Under the pieces are notes generated by a model. That model did not search any database, was not told the origin of the DNA, and worked only from the letters and a program-made list of their open reading frames with translations. Position numbers and translations under genes: made by a program. Of a stretch of DNA of 47,954 bases, positions 25,959-34,625 are shown piece after piece. The DNA is from an uncultured Granulosicoccaceae bacterium (GTDB taxonomy: Bacteria > Pseudomonadota > Gammaproteobacteria > Granulosicoccales > Granulosicoccaceae), in NCBI GenBank assembly GCA_938045275.1, contig CALIMV010000092.1, forward strand, positions 1 to 47,954, in the 5' to 3' direction. Numbering within the stretch: the first letter of the stretch is position 1; every line of letters starts with the position of its first letter.

Positions 25959-26213
25959 GATTCGCTGTGTTATCGGGAAGATGTTAACTTGATTTAACAT
26001 AATATAAAACGCGCACTGCATAATTATCGTGCGTAATAGCAATAATGGAGTCGGTCAGGGTACATCGCAGGCAAATAGCTGTAAACAGGTTATGGCTGTC
26101 TTGGAGACTGGACAGTTGTGGATAGATAACTATGCTTTAGTAAGCGCCAAGTATTTATCGTTCAAGGCGCATACGATTTGATTGATATTTAAGCATGGTG
26201 GAGTAAGCGTACA

Positions 26214-26741
26214 GTGACTACATTAAGTGTGACTGATGCATCACGAAAGGCAGGTGTGTCGCGGCAAACCATTTACGATCAGGTTAAACGTGGTGAGATT
26301 AAGCGTTCATCGGCTGGTATTGAACTGGTCGAATTAATGCGCGTGTATCCGCGCATCGCGTCCCCATCGATAGATAATTCAGTAAGCGGACAGGCTCAAA
26401 AATCTGCTGACTATTCTCATTTGACAAGCCAGTCAGATCAACAGGAATTCACTCCTGAACCTCAGGGTAAAACGCTGGATAATGAGGAAAACATCATGGT
26501 AAAAACAATTCAACAGGCTGGCACTGTCGAATTGTTGGTGCGAGAGCTTGAATGGAACAAAGAGTTGCTTGAGCAGACCAATAAACAGATGGCGCGACAA
26601 TTGGCTGAACAGCCATCTTTAATAGCAGATCAAGCGCGTCGTTTAGATGAAAAAGATCGATTTTGGGCAAGGCAAGTTGAAATTGCTCAGTCCCTGCTGC
26701 CTGCGCCAACACCACGAAAGAAATTCTTAGGGCTTTTCTAA
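26214..26741 (+). CDS. HTH and coiled-coil protein resembling plasmid replication accessory proteins
   Basis: A 175-residue DNA-binding protein. Residues 1-45 form a helix-turn-helix (TLSVTDASRKAGVSRQTIYDQ, then VKRGEIKRSSAGIELVELMR). A polar linker follows, then a long coiled coil from about 95 to 160 (LLVRELEWNKELLEQTNKQM, DQARRLDEKDRFWARQVEIA) and a short C-terminal tail ending in RKKFLGLF. This arrangement recalls the plasmid replication DNA-binding proteins found next to rep genes in Acinetobacter-type plasmids, but no rep, par or origin sequence is nearby. GTG start supported by GGTGGAG 10 bases before. The role here is unknown. Confidence 0.65.
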   Translation: MTTLSVTDASRKAGVSRQTIYDQVKRGEIKRSSAGIELVELMRVYPRIASPSIDNSVSGQAQKSADYSHLTSQSDQQEFTPEPQGKTLDNEENIMVKTIQQAGTVELLVRELEWNKELLEQTNKQMARQLAEQPSLIADQARRLDEKDRFWARQVEIAQSLLPAPTPRKKFLGLF

Positions 26742-26837
26742 TTTGAATTGATTGTATTACAGGCAGTACTGCACTCTCACGGTATAATGGCTAAATCAGC
26801 TAGTTAAAACCAATAGCGCCAGTTACCCGCGGATGCC

Positions 26838-27722
26838 GTGTCTGAATACTTGACCACCAGCGAAGTAGCCAATCTGCTTCGAATTAAAGAACGCAAAGTG
26901 TATGACCTGGCGTCTTCTGGTGATTTGCCGTGCAACAAAGCCATAGGTAAGTTGCTTTTCCCTCGCGATCAAATAGATGCCTGGTTAGCTGCTCATGCCG
27001 AGCATGTCATCGAGCCTTTGCAGCAGCGACCAGGCGTATTTTTAGGCAGCCACGATCCTCTTTTAGAATGGGCTCTGCGCGAGTCTCAATCTGGATTGGC
27101 CATGTTATTTGATGGCAGCAATGATGGCTTGCAGCGCTTTAATCTGCGTGAAGGTGTTGCTGCCGGACTGCACATATTGGATGAAAAATCACAGAGTTGG
27201 AACGTGCGTGCGATTGAGCAGCATTGCGCGCATAGTTCTGTGGTATTGATTGAATGGGCGGTCAGACAACGTGGGCTAATTGTTTGTTCCAAACACCAAA
27301 ATAAAATTAACTCACTCGACGATCTTGCCGGACTCAAGATCGTGCCACGGCAACGCCAAGCCGGTGCTCAGAGTTTGTTTACACAATTGCTTGAGAAGAG
27401 CCAAATCAAGCTAAGTGATTTAACTTTCGTTGATGCCGCCAGAACTGAAACTGATGTTGCTGTGGTGGTTAGCTCAGGGGCTGCAGATGCGGGCTTCGGT
27501 TTGGCCAGTGTTGCCGCGAGTTATAACTTGCATTTTGTCCCTCTGGTGAAGGAGCGTTTCGATTTACTTGTAGACCGGCAACATTATTTTGAAAAGCCTC
27601 TTCAGTCTTTGTGGGCGTTTTGCCAAACCGAACGTTTTGCGCAATATGTAGAGTCAATAACTGGTTACGATACATCGAATTTGGGTATTGTTCGGTATAA
27701 CAGCGACGCTCAATCAGTTTAG
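26838..27722 (+). CDS. HTH-PBP regulator, probably tungstate/molybdate responsive
   Basis: A one-component regulator made of an excisionase/MerR-like helix-turn-helix (residues 1-55, YLTTSEVANLLRIKERKVYD and LPCNKAIGKLLFPRDQIDAW) joined to a periplasmic-binding-protein-like domain of the COG1910 type (residues about 65-285, GSHDPLLEWALRESQSGLAM, KIVPRQRQAGAQSLFTQLLE, SGAADAGFGLASVAASY). The binding domain has no signal peptide, so it senses a ligand in the cytoplasm. It converges on the tupBCA-type genes with a 9-base gap, which makes tungstate or molybdate the likely ligand; similar regulators near tungstate transporters are known. A TATAAT hexamer lies at 26783-26788. Confidence 0.82.
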   Translation: MSEYLTTSEVANLLRIKERKVYDLASSGDLPCNKAIGKLLFPRDQIDAWLAAHAEHVIEPLQQRPGVFLGSHDPLLEWALRESQSGLAMLFDGSNDGLQRFNLREGVAAGLHILDEKSQSWNVRAIEQHCAHSSVVLIEWAVRQRGLIVCSKHQNKINSLDDLAGLKIVPRQRQAGAQSLFTQLLEKSQIKLSDLTFVDAARTETDVAVVVSSGAADAGFGLASVAASYNLHFVPLVKERFDLLVDRQHYFEKPLQSLWAFCQTERFAQYVESITGYDTSNLGIVRYNSDAQSV

Positions 27723-27731
27723 AAATATCGT

Positions 27732-28550
27732 TTATTTTGCATTAGGGTAAAAAAGCTGCTCTCCATCGACCGCAAATGCGGCAATTGATTGCTGGGTTTT
27801 TTTCGATAAAAGCCAATCAATAAACTGTTGTGCACTGTGCTGAGAAACCGATGGGCATTTTTCTGGATTCACAAGAGTGACGCCATATTGGTTAAATAAC
27901 TTCGGATCACCTTGAAACTGAATTTTAAAATCGTCTTTATTTTTAAAACTAATCCAGGTGGCTCGATCAGTCAGTGTGTAAGCACCAAGACCAATTGCTG
28001 TGTTAATCGTTGCGCCCATGCCAGAGCCCGTTGAACGGTACCAGCTTGGCTTGACGGCCTCGGTATTAATGTTTATCGCATGCCACAAGGATTGTTCTTT
28101 TTTGTGTGTCCCTGAATTGTCGCCTCTCGATGCAAATAAGGCATTCACAGTCGAGATATTTTTCAATGCGTTGTGTATGTCAGATTGCTTTGACACATTG
28201 GCGGGGTCCCCTGCAGGGCCTATGATGACAAAATCGTTATACATTAAATCAAAGCGCTCCACACCAAATCCGTCGGCAACGAAAGCATCCTCTGCCGCTT
28301 TTGCATGAACCAACAATACATCAGCGTCGCAGTTTCGTGCGTTGCGAATGGCCTGACCTGTACCAACGGCTACGACATTTACCTTTATACCTGTTTGTGT
28401 TTCGAACATTGGTAGCAGGTATTTATAAAACCCGGAGTTAGCTGTGGACGTAGTTGATTGAACAAGAATTTGTTTGGAATCAGCAACCACTACCGAACTG
28501 AATAAGGTGACGATAAGCAATAATAAGCTTGTACAGCTAAAAATTTTCAT
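27732..28550 (-). CDS. tupA: Tungstate ABC transporter substrate-binding protein TupA
   Basis: A 272-residue periplasmic oxyanion-binding protein. A signal peptide ends near SSVVVA/DSKQIL. The TupA ligand motif is seen as VQSTTSTANSGFYKYLLP just after maturation, and the domain continues with VVAVGTGQAIRNARNCDADVLLVHA, FGVERFDLMYNDFVIIGPAG and SRGDNSGTHKKEQ. These features separate TupA/WtpA-like tungstate proteins from ModA. It is the third gene of the transporter operon, 15 bases after the ATPase gene, and ends 9 bases from the convergent regulator gene. Confidence 0.88.
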   Translation of the reverse strand: MKIFSCTSLLLLIVTLFSSVVVADSKQILVQSTTSTANSGFYKYLLPMFETQTGIKVNVVAVGTGQAIRNARNCDADVLLVHAKAAEDAFVADGFGVERFDLMYNDFVIIGPAGDPANVSKQSDIHNALKNISTVNALFASRGDNSGTHKKEQSLWHAININTEAVKPSWYRSTGSGMGATINTAIGLGAYTLTDRATWISFKNKDDFKIQFQGDPKLFNQYGVTLVNPEKCPSVSQHSAQQFIDWLLSKKTQQSIAAFAVDGEQLFYPNAK

Positions 28551-28565
28551 TGACCTGAAACGAAT

Positions 28566-29351
28566 TTATTGATGATGCAGTCGGCCTTCAAGATAGGCTG
28601 TAGCGGCTTGTGATATTGGGGCATTGAAGAATTGCTCAGCGCTAGCGTATTCGGTGATTTGACCTGCATCCATAAATACCACTTCATCTGCAATTCTTGC
28701 GGCTTGTGCTGCATCATGGGTCACCATGATGAACTTGGTACCCAAAGCAGCCTCGTCACTGACAATTTGCTCGATTATGGCGCTAGAGGCCGGATCCAGG
28801 CTCGCTGTGGCTTCATCAAGAAACACGATATCTGGTTGGCACGCCAATGCACGTGCCAGCGCAAGTCGTTGTTGTTCGCCACCAGAAAGCAAGCGTGCAG
28901 GCTGTGATGCCTTATTCGCCAAACCCACTTTAACTAACAGTGCGTTTCGGAGCGCTGGTTTGTGTGTCCCTCTTTGTTTTATAACGAAATCAATATTGGC
29001 TTTAGCCGAGCGTCTGAGTAGTACCGGTTTCTGAAATACCATTGATTGAGTAAGCCGGTGCTTAGCGTCGCTCGGTTGTTGGTTCCATAGTACGGTGCCA
29101 GTTGTTGGCTTTAGTATTCCGTGCATGATTTTTAGCAATATGCTTTTGCCAGCGCCATTGAATCCCATGATGGCGGTAATGCCTTGTGGTGGTAAATTCA
29201 ACTTTATGTTTTGCAATATCCGTTTACCGTTTACGCTGTAGCTGATGTTGTTCAACTCAAGTTTTGATCGTCGCGAGGGTTGTGCCTTGGTGGGCAAGCG
29301 CGTTGTACCTACCACTGGCTTATTGGCATTGATGTCAATCACGTTATGCAT
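28566..29351 (-). CDS. tupC: Tungstate ABC transporter ATP-binding protein TupC
   Basis: A 261-residue ABC ATPase that energises oxyanion uptake. The Walker A motif is GFNGAGKS, the signature LSGGEQQRLALARALA, and Walker B DIVFLDEATASLDPA, with the switch His in MVTHDAAQAARIA. About 30 extra N-terminal residues (VVGTTRLPTKAQPSRRSK) precede the nucleotide-binding fold, and there is no C-terminal TOBE domain of the ModC kind. Its start overlaps the permease gene by 8 bases, which indicates translational coupling. Confidence 0.87.
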   Translation of the reverse strand: MHNVIDINANKPVVGTTRLPTKAQPSRRSKLELNNISYSVNGKRILQNIKLNLPPQGITAIMGFNGAGKSILLKIMHGILKPTTGTVLWNQQPSDAKHRLTQSMVFQKPVLLRRSAKANIDFVIKQRGTHKPALRNALLVKVGLANKASQPARLLSGGEQQRLALARALACQPDIVFLDEATASLDPASSAIIEQIVSDEAALGTKFIMVTHDAAQAARIADEVVFMDAGQITEYASAEQFFNAPISQAATAYLEGRLHHQ

Positions 29352-30045
29352 AGGCTTGTCGTCTTGCTGAGATATTCAGACTTGAAAGCAAAATGTTAAT
29401 AAGTAATGCGAGTGATAACAGTATCAGGCCTAGTGCTAAAGCTAGAGCCAAATCACCCTTGGAAGTTTCCAGTGCGATTGCCGTTGTCATGACTCGGGTT
29501 AAATGCTCAATATTTCCACCCACGATGATCACTGCACCCACTTCAGATAATGCACGCCCAAGCCCTGCCAGAGCAACTGTGAGGAGCGAGTAGCGCGCAT
29601 CCCAAAGCAGAGCTTTCATTCTTTGCGGCCGTGTTAGCTGCAGAGATAGAAATTGTTCTCTGTATTCGTTATACAAATCTTCAATAACCTGCCTGGAAAG
29701 AGCTGCAACCAGCGGTGTAATAAGCATGGTTTGGGCGATAATCATGGCCGTGGGCGTGTACAGCAAACCTAACCAACCCAAAGGCCCTGAACGCGATATT
29801 GCCAGGTATACAAACAAGCCTACAACCACCGGTGGCATGCTCATTAATGCGTTGATCAAAACGTTAATGAGCTGACGACCCCGGAAATGATCGGTCGCCA
29901 GGAAAGCGCCGAGTGAAAGTCCGAAAACTAACGATAGCACCACAGAACTCAGACTCACTCGAAGTGATAGGCCAATGATCTCGAATAGATCAGGGTTGGC
30001 ACTAATAATGAGCTGCACAGCTAAGTTGATTGCAGATTCCTGCAT
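29344..30045 (-). CDS. tupB: Tungstate ABC transporter permease TupB
   Basis: A 233-residue inner-membrane permease with about five helices and the conserved cytoplasmic loop ALSEVGAVIIVGGNIEHLTR, a TupB/WtpB version of the EAA motif. The first helix (LSLRVSLSSVVLSLVFGLSLG) and PPVVVGLFVYLAISR are also typical. It is the first gene of the minus-strand tup operon, about 200 bases from the divergent VIT gene. Its promoter should lie in 30046-30261, where A-rich CGAAA-type repeats (CGAAATACGAAAAATCCGAAAA at most partly regular) are the only feature noticed. Confidence 0.86.
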   Translation of the reverse strand: MQESAINLAVQLIISANPDLFEIIGLSLRVSLSSVVLSLVFGLSLGAFLATDHFRGRQLINVLINALMSMPPVVVGLFVYLAISRSGPLGWLGLLYTPTAMIIAQTMLITPLVAALSRQVIEDLYNEYREQFLSLQLTRPQRMKALLWDARYSLLTVALAGLGRALSEVGAVIIVGGNIEHLTRVMTTAIALETSKGDLALALALGLILLSLALLINILLSSLNISARRQAYA

Positions 30046-30261
30046 AATTTACGAAATACGAAAAATCCGAAAATAATGACACTAGATTGCCGGAAACTGC
30101 CTTTTGAATCAAGTCGTCATTTTGGAATCAAAGTACCTATAAAAGTACAATTTAACAATACATTAAGAGCAATAATATTGAGTAATTTCAACTTTGGTTG
30201 ATGAAAATAATTCTTTATTGGAATCTCTGTTTACCCGTTATGAATACAATTGGAGACTACG

Positions 30262-31510
30262 GTGAAAAATTACGTACGAAATTCCTGCGCAGTATTAGCT
30301 ATTGTGCTGACAACAGCTGCAGGCATAGCGACTTCGGGTACTGTCGCGGCGGCTGGGTTAATGATGCCTGCAGGGGCAAATGCCACTGCGCTCACCATCC
30401 GATCGCACCAAGTCAACGTTGTTATTGAGGATGGCTACGCAATAACGCAGGTCGATCAGGTGTTTAGCAACCCCGGAGCCCACGACCTGGAAGCAACGTA
30501 CCGATTTCCGGTGCCAGACAAAGCAGCAGTATCAGAATTCACTGTGTGGATAGATGGGCAGCCTGTTGTAGGCGAGGTATTAAAAAAGGACGAGGCCCGG
30601 AAAGTTTATCAGGAAGAAAAGGCGATCGGTCGTGATGCTGGTATCGCCGAACAAAATAAACACTATAACTTTGAAATAAAAGTATCTCCCGTTCGTGCTG
30701 GTCAAGATACCCGTATACGGAATGAGGCAATACGATGTTCGACTGTTTACCGCTGTGATGGGTAACGGTGCGAATACGCCGCTACTCGAAGCCATGACAG
30801 AGGTATCAAATGGTTTTGCCGTTAGCGTGTCCAACAGTGACGATATTGTGGGTAAGCTGATGGAATTTACCAGCAAGGCAACTCACCAAGCGTTGCATGA
30901 TATTGAACTAAAATTTAAAGGAATACAGGTGTCGAATCTAACACCTGAAGTCACCACCAGTTTGTATCGAGGTGAGCTGTTGACTGTGTTTGGCCACTAT
31001 CACGGAGCAGGTGAGGCTATCGTTTCCTTATCAGGAAAAGTGTCGGGTGAAGATAAGTTGTACAAAACAACATTTGATTTTCCGGATATCAGTCAGCGTA
31101 ATCCGGAAATCAAACGATTGTGGGCGTATGCAAAAACTCAGGATATACATCATATGATTGATTATTTAGGTGATGATTCTGAGTATAAGGATGCCATTAC
31201 AGATATCGCTGTCAACAATGGGCTGGTTACAGAACATACTTCCATGGTTGTCATGCATGACGAACAGTTTGCAGCACGCGGCATTGAGCGCAAGAACAAG
31301 CAGCGCCGCGCAGAGGAGACCGCGGCTCAAAGTGTGCGTTTTTCCCAACCTGTACAAAGTAGCCGAGTGGATGTACAACAACCGGCATTTGGCAACAAGC
31401 CCCGTGCAAATTATTCTGGCGGGAATGGCGGTGGCGCATTTTCCTTCGAGTTTTTACTGCTGCTACCTTTTATTTTACTGGCGGGACTGCGCAGATTAAG
31501 AATCCAGTGA
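30262..31510 (+). pseudogene. VIT/vWA surface protein gene with internal deletion and frame loss
   Basis: The gene starts at GTG 30262 (GGAGA 5 bases before) with a signal peptide, then a VIT domain (NVVIEDGYAITQVDQVFSNP, LEATYRFPVPDKAAVSEFTV, GEVLKKDEARKVYQEEKA, NFEIKVSPVRAGQDTRIR). The usual following region and the vWA domain with its MIDAS motif are absent. A different frame continues at once with the last part of a vWA domain (YDVRLFTAVMGNGANTPLLE, FAVSVSNSDDIVGKLMEF) and the C-terminal part, so roughly 250 or more residues and the frame are lost near 30720. The first frame stops at 30765. The C-terminus GGGAFSFEFLLLLPFILLAG then LRRLR looks like a GlyGly-CTERM-type sorting tail. Intact relatives are secreted or surface proteins of about 650-700 residues. 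Confidence 0.8.
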
Positions 31511-31521
31511 TAAAACAGCCA

Positions 31522-31539
31522 CGGGGCAGGGAAGCCCCG
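31522..31539. terminator. Candidate hairpin between convergent genes
   Basis: A CGGGGC/GCCCCG stem with an AGGGAA loop lies between the VIT pseudogene and serA, which converge. The following bases are GGACGTTT on the plus strand, so the T-tract is weak. It may terminate one or both transcripts. Confidence 0.45.
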
Positions 31540-31557
31540 GGACGTTTGGCAGATTTA

Positions 31558-33147
31558 CTATTGCACCGGAAAATGCAAATACTCGACATTATTAATACTA
31601 GGTATAGCCCGCAATGCTTCTAAGTCTTCAGCTGCAACCACAGCATCCACCTCTAGTAAGGCAATTGCACTTGGCTGATCGCTGTGTCTGCCAAGGTGTA
31701 AATTTGCGATATTAATGCCTTTGTCTCCGGCTGCTGTGCCAATTGCTCCGATGACACCAGGCGTGTCGTCGTTGGTGAAATACAACATGTGTTCACCAAG
31801 CTCTGACTCCAGTGAGATGCCTTTAACATCAATAACGCGAGGTTTGTTGCCGATCAATGTGCCAGCAACGCTGCGTTGCATTTTTTCAGTTTCAATTTCA
31901 ACCGTAATACGACACTGGTATTCATCTTTGCCATCGTTCTTGGCGTCGACTACGGTGATGTTGCGCTCTCTGGCTATTTCTCTTGCGTTAACCGAATTCA
32001 CAGTGGCGCTATGGTGAATTAATAAAGATTTCAATACTTCGGTGGACAGAGGCTCAGTGTTGTAGCCCGTGACATCCCCCGCGTAGGTTATTGTCAATTT
32101 TTTAATTGGATCGTGGGTCAGTTGTCCAACAAAGGAACCAAGCTGCTCGGCAAGATTTAGATAGGGTTTAAGTTGACGTGCTTCTTCGGCACTGAGGCTA
32201 GGCGCGTTCAATGCATTGGTTATAGCACCAGTTATCAGGTAATTGCTCATCTGTTCGGCTACCTGAACGGCTACCTTTTCCTGAGCTTCGGATGTTGATG
32301 CACCCAGATGAGGAGTGCAAATTACGTTTGGCATACCAAACAGTACATTCTCTTTGGCAGGCTCGACTTCAAAAACATCAAGGGCAGCACCACGCACATG
32401 CCCTGACTCCAGAGCGACTTTCAATGCTAATTCGTCTACCAACCCACCTCTTGCGCAGTTGATGAGCAGACTGCCTTTTTTCATTTTGTTCAACGCGGTT
32501 GCGTTGATGATGTTAGCCGTTTCGTCTGTTTTTGGAACGTGTAGCGAGATGATATCGCTGCGTTCCAGCAGCTCATCTAATTCGAGCTTGGTTACGCCAA
32601 GCTGATCAGCACGTTCACCGGTCAGAAACGGATCGTACGCGAGTACATGCAGCCCGTACCCTAAAGCCTTTTGGGCCACAATTGAACCGATATTTCCTGC
32701 ACCAATAATCCCAAGATGCTTGCCAGTGAGTTCGATACCCATAAACTTAGACTTTTCCCATTTACCAGCATGCGTTGATTGACTGGCTTGCGGGATATGA
32801 CGAGCCAAAGAGAGCATCATAGCCATGGCGTGCTCAGCCGTGGTTATCGCATTGCCAAATGGGGTGTTCATAACGACCACACCGTTGGCTGTGCAGGCCC
32901 TAACATCGATATTGTCAACGCCGATACCGGCTCGACCCACTACCTTGAGTCGTTTCGCTTTTTCCAGCAATTCCGGGGTGACATTGGTTGAAGAGCGCAT
33001 GGCCAAGCCATCGAAATCACCAATTGTGTCCATCAATTCCTCAACAGAGAGTTTTGCAGATTGCACGACTTCGACACCGCGTTCCTCAAAAACACCAACC
33101 GCCAGTGAAGACATGGAATCAGAAATTAATACGCGTGGTTTAGTCAT
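31558..33147 (-). CDS. serA: D-3-phosphoglycerate dehydrogenase SerA
   Basis: First enzyme of serine synthesis, oxidising 3-phosphoglycerate to 3-phosphohydroxypyruvate. The 529 residues match the long form with an intervening domain and a C-terminal ACT domain. Visible motifs are GRAGIGVDNID, the NAD-binding GIIGAGNIGSIVAQKA, the catalytic Arg in LLINCARGGLVDELAL, the Glu in DVFEVEP, and His in TPHLGAST. The ACT domain (FTNDDTPGVIGAIGTAAGDK, INIANLHLGR) at about 455-525 should bind serine for feedback control. It follows serC with a 4-base overlap, so the two are translationally coupled. Confidence 0.96.
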   Translation of the reverse strand: MTKPRVLISDSMSSLAVGVFEERGVEVVQSAKLSVEELMDTIGDFDGLAMRSSTNVTPELLEKAKRLKVVGRAGIGVDNIDVRACTANGVVVMNTPFGNAITTAEHAMAMMLSLARHIPQASQSTHAGKWEKSKFMGIELTGKHLGIIGAGNIGSIVAQKALGYGLHVLAYDPFLTGERADQLGVTKLELDELLERSDIISLHVPKTDETANIINATALNKMKKGSLLINCARGGLVDELALKVALESGHVRGAALDVFEVEPAKENVLFGMPNVICTPHLGASTSEAQEKVAVQVAEQMSNYLITGAITNALNAPSLSAEEARQLKPYLNLAEQLGSFVGQLTHDPIKKLTITYAGDVTGYNTEPLSTEVLKSLLIHHSATVNSVNAREIARERNITVVDAKNDGKDEYQCRITVEIETEKMQRSVAGTLIGNKPRVIDVKGISLESELGEHMLYFTNDDTPGVIGAIGTAAGDKGINIANLHLGRHSDQPSAIALLEVDAVVAAEDLEALRAIPSINNVEYLHFPVQ

Positions 33148-34340
33148 GCTGGTACCTCAGAACTTAGTACAGTGGATTTGAATTGATCATAAGCCCAGTC
33201 AAGCCAGACGGTTAATGCTTCTATGTCGGATGCTTCAACAGTTGCGCCCCCCCAAACACGAAAGCCAGGGGGCGCGCTTCGGTAGTTGGCGATGTCAAAA
33301 GCCACGCCTTCATCAGCCAACCAGCCAATCATGGTTTTTACACCTCGCTGTTGTTCCTCAAGATTCAGAGACTGAAAGGCGTTGTCTGTAATCGTCAGAC
33401 ACATTGAAGTGCTGGAGCGCGTGTTTTCGTTTTCCGCCAGCCAATTCACCCAATCAGTATTCGAAACCCAGGTGTCCATCGCTGTAAAATTGGCGTTAGA
33501 ACGATCATGTAAGCTTGTTAGCCCGCCCAGTTGCTCAGCCCAATCCAATGCGGAATGCAGGTCAGCAACAGCAAGCATGCTGGGTGTATTGATGGTTGCG
33601 CCAGTAAATATGCCTTCTATCAATTCCTGCTTTTTTGTCAGTGAAAAAATCTTAGGCAGAGCTCTTGGTGCTGGTGTATTTTCGAGTCGTTGCACTGCGC
33701 GTGGGCTAAGCGCAAGCATGCCGTGGGCTGCTTCACCGCCCAGTGCTTTTTGCCACGACCAAGTCAGCACATCCACTTTTCTGTAGTCAATCGCCATTGC
33801 ATAGGCGGCCGACGTGGCATCACACATCACTAAACCCTCCCGATCATCAGAAATCCAATCAAGGTTCGGTACGCGCACACCGCTGGTAGTGCCGTTGTAT
33901 ACAAATACGGTATCGTTGTGAGGTGATGCAGTATCCAGGTTTGGCAGTTTCCCGTAATCTGCTTCGTGAATGTTTAAGCCAGGTAGCTCGAGCTTTCCCA
34001 AATCTTTAGCCCAATCCGATGAGAAACTTTCCCACACATAAGCATCCACTGCTTTGGGTCCAAGCATTGACCACATGGCCATCTCGAAAGCACCGGTATC
34101 AGAGGCGGGCACAATACCAAGACGCCAGTCTGACGGTAGACCCAATAATGCAGCTGAGCGGTCTATTGCCGATTTCAAGTGGGATTTGGGATTCGCAGCG
34201 CGATGACTGCGGCCAAGATGTTCAGTATTTAGAGCCGCTATAGACCAGCCAGGGTGTTTCCGACAGGGGCCGGAAGAGAAGCGCGGGTCAATAGGGCGCA
34301 CGAGCGGGCGCGCATTCGCGCCAGATGCGGTAACGTTCAC
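33144..34340 (-). CDS. serC: Phosphoserine aminotransferase SerC
   Basis: Second enzyme of serine synthesis, a PLP-dependent class V aminotransferase. At 398 residues with FSSGPCRKHPGW near the start, the PLP lysine in DVLTWSWQKALGGEAAHGML, and FVYNGTTSGVRVPNLDW, it belongs to the alternative SerC group common in Alphaproteobacteria and methanogens rather than the E. coli type. The start is taken as GTG 34340, which directly follows an inverted repeat; an AGAGG ribosome binding site lies 7 bases before it. Translation is probably controlled by the leader fold listed at 34341-34395. It heads a serC-serA operon, an order opposite to numbering in the pathway. Confidence 0.93.
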   Translation of the reverse strand: MNVTASGANARPLVRPIDPRFSSGPCRKHPGWSIAALNTEHLGRSHRAANPKSHLKSAIDRSAALLGLPSDWRLGIVPASDTGAFEMAMWSMLGPKAVDAYVWESFSSDWAKDLGKLELPGLNIHEADYGKLPNLDTASPHNDTVFVYNGTTSGVRVPNLDWISDDREGLVMCDATSAAYAMAIDYRKVDVLTWSWQKALGGEAAHGMLALSPRAVQRLENTPAPRALPKIFSLTKKQELIEGIFTGATINTPSMLAVADLHSALDWAEQLGGLTSLHDRSNANFTAMDTWVSNTDWVNWLAENENTRSSTSMCLTITDNAFQSLNLEEQQRGVKTMIGWLADEGVAFDIANYRSAPPGFRVWGGATVEASDIEALTVWLDWAYDQFKSTVLSSEVPA

Positions 34341-34395
34341 GGTATAACCTCTAGTTATGGGTGGTTTGCTCCACCAGGCTCGATCAGGTTATACC
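34341..34395 (-). promoter_or_regulatory. Structured serC leader that can hide the ribosome binding site
   Basis: On the minus strand, GGTATAACCT (34395-34386) and AGGTTATACC (34350-34341) form a perfect 10-bp outer stem, and GGTGG/CCACC (34375-34371 with 34364-34360) forms an inner stem with a six-base loop. The two are joined by unpaired stretches of 10 and 9 bases. The AGG of the serC ribosome binding site lies inside the outer stem, whose last base touches the GTG. A TATAAT at 34489-34484 would give a leader of about 135 bases. This suggests ligand- or protein-controlled translation. The serC RNA motif known from Alphaproteobacteria is the natural comparison, but I cannot confirm a match. 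Confidence 0.65.
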
Positions 34396-34625
34396 GCGCA
34401 GGCTTTTGGTGCAAGTATCCGACGAGATAAAGCTGCCATGAACGGTTGACACTAATGCAGCCGTAAGTTCTGCATTGGTTGGCATTATATCTCTTGGTCT
34501 CAAAGCACTATTAATCGAGAAAAGATTAGGCGCTTGGATTCGGTTTTAACAGAATCAATCAGCTAAATTTACGTTCACGTTTTGAAGAAGATTTAACACA
34601 TACAGATTCGGTCCGATCAGATAAT

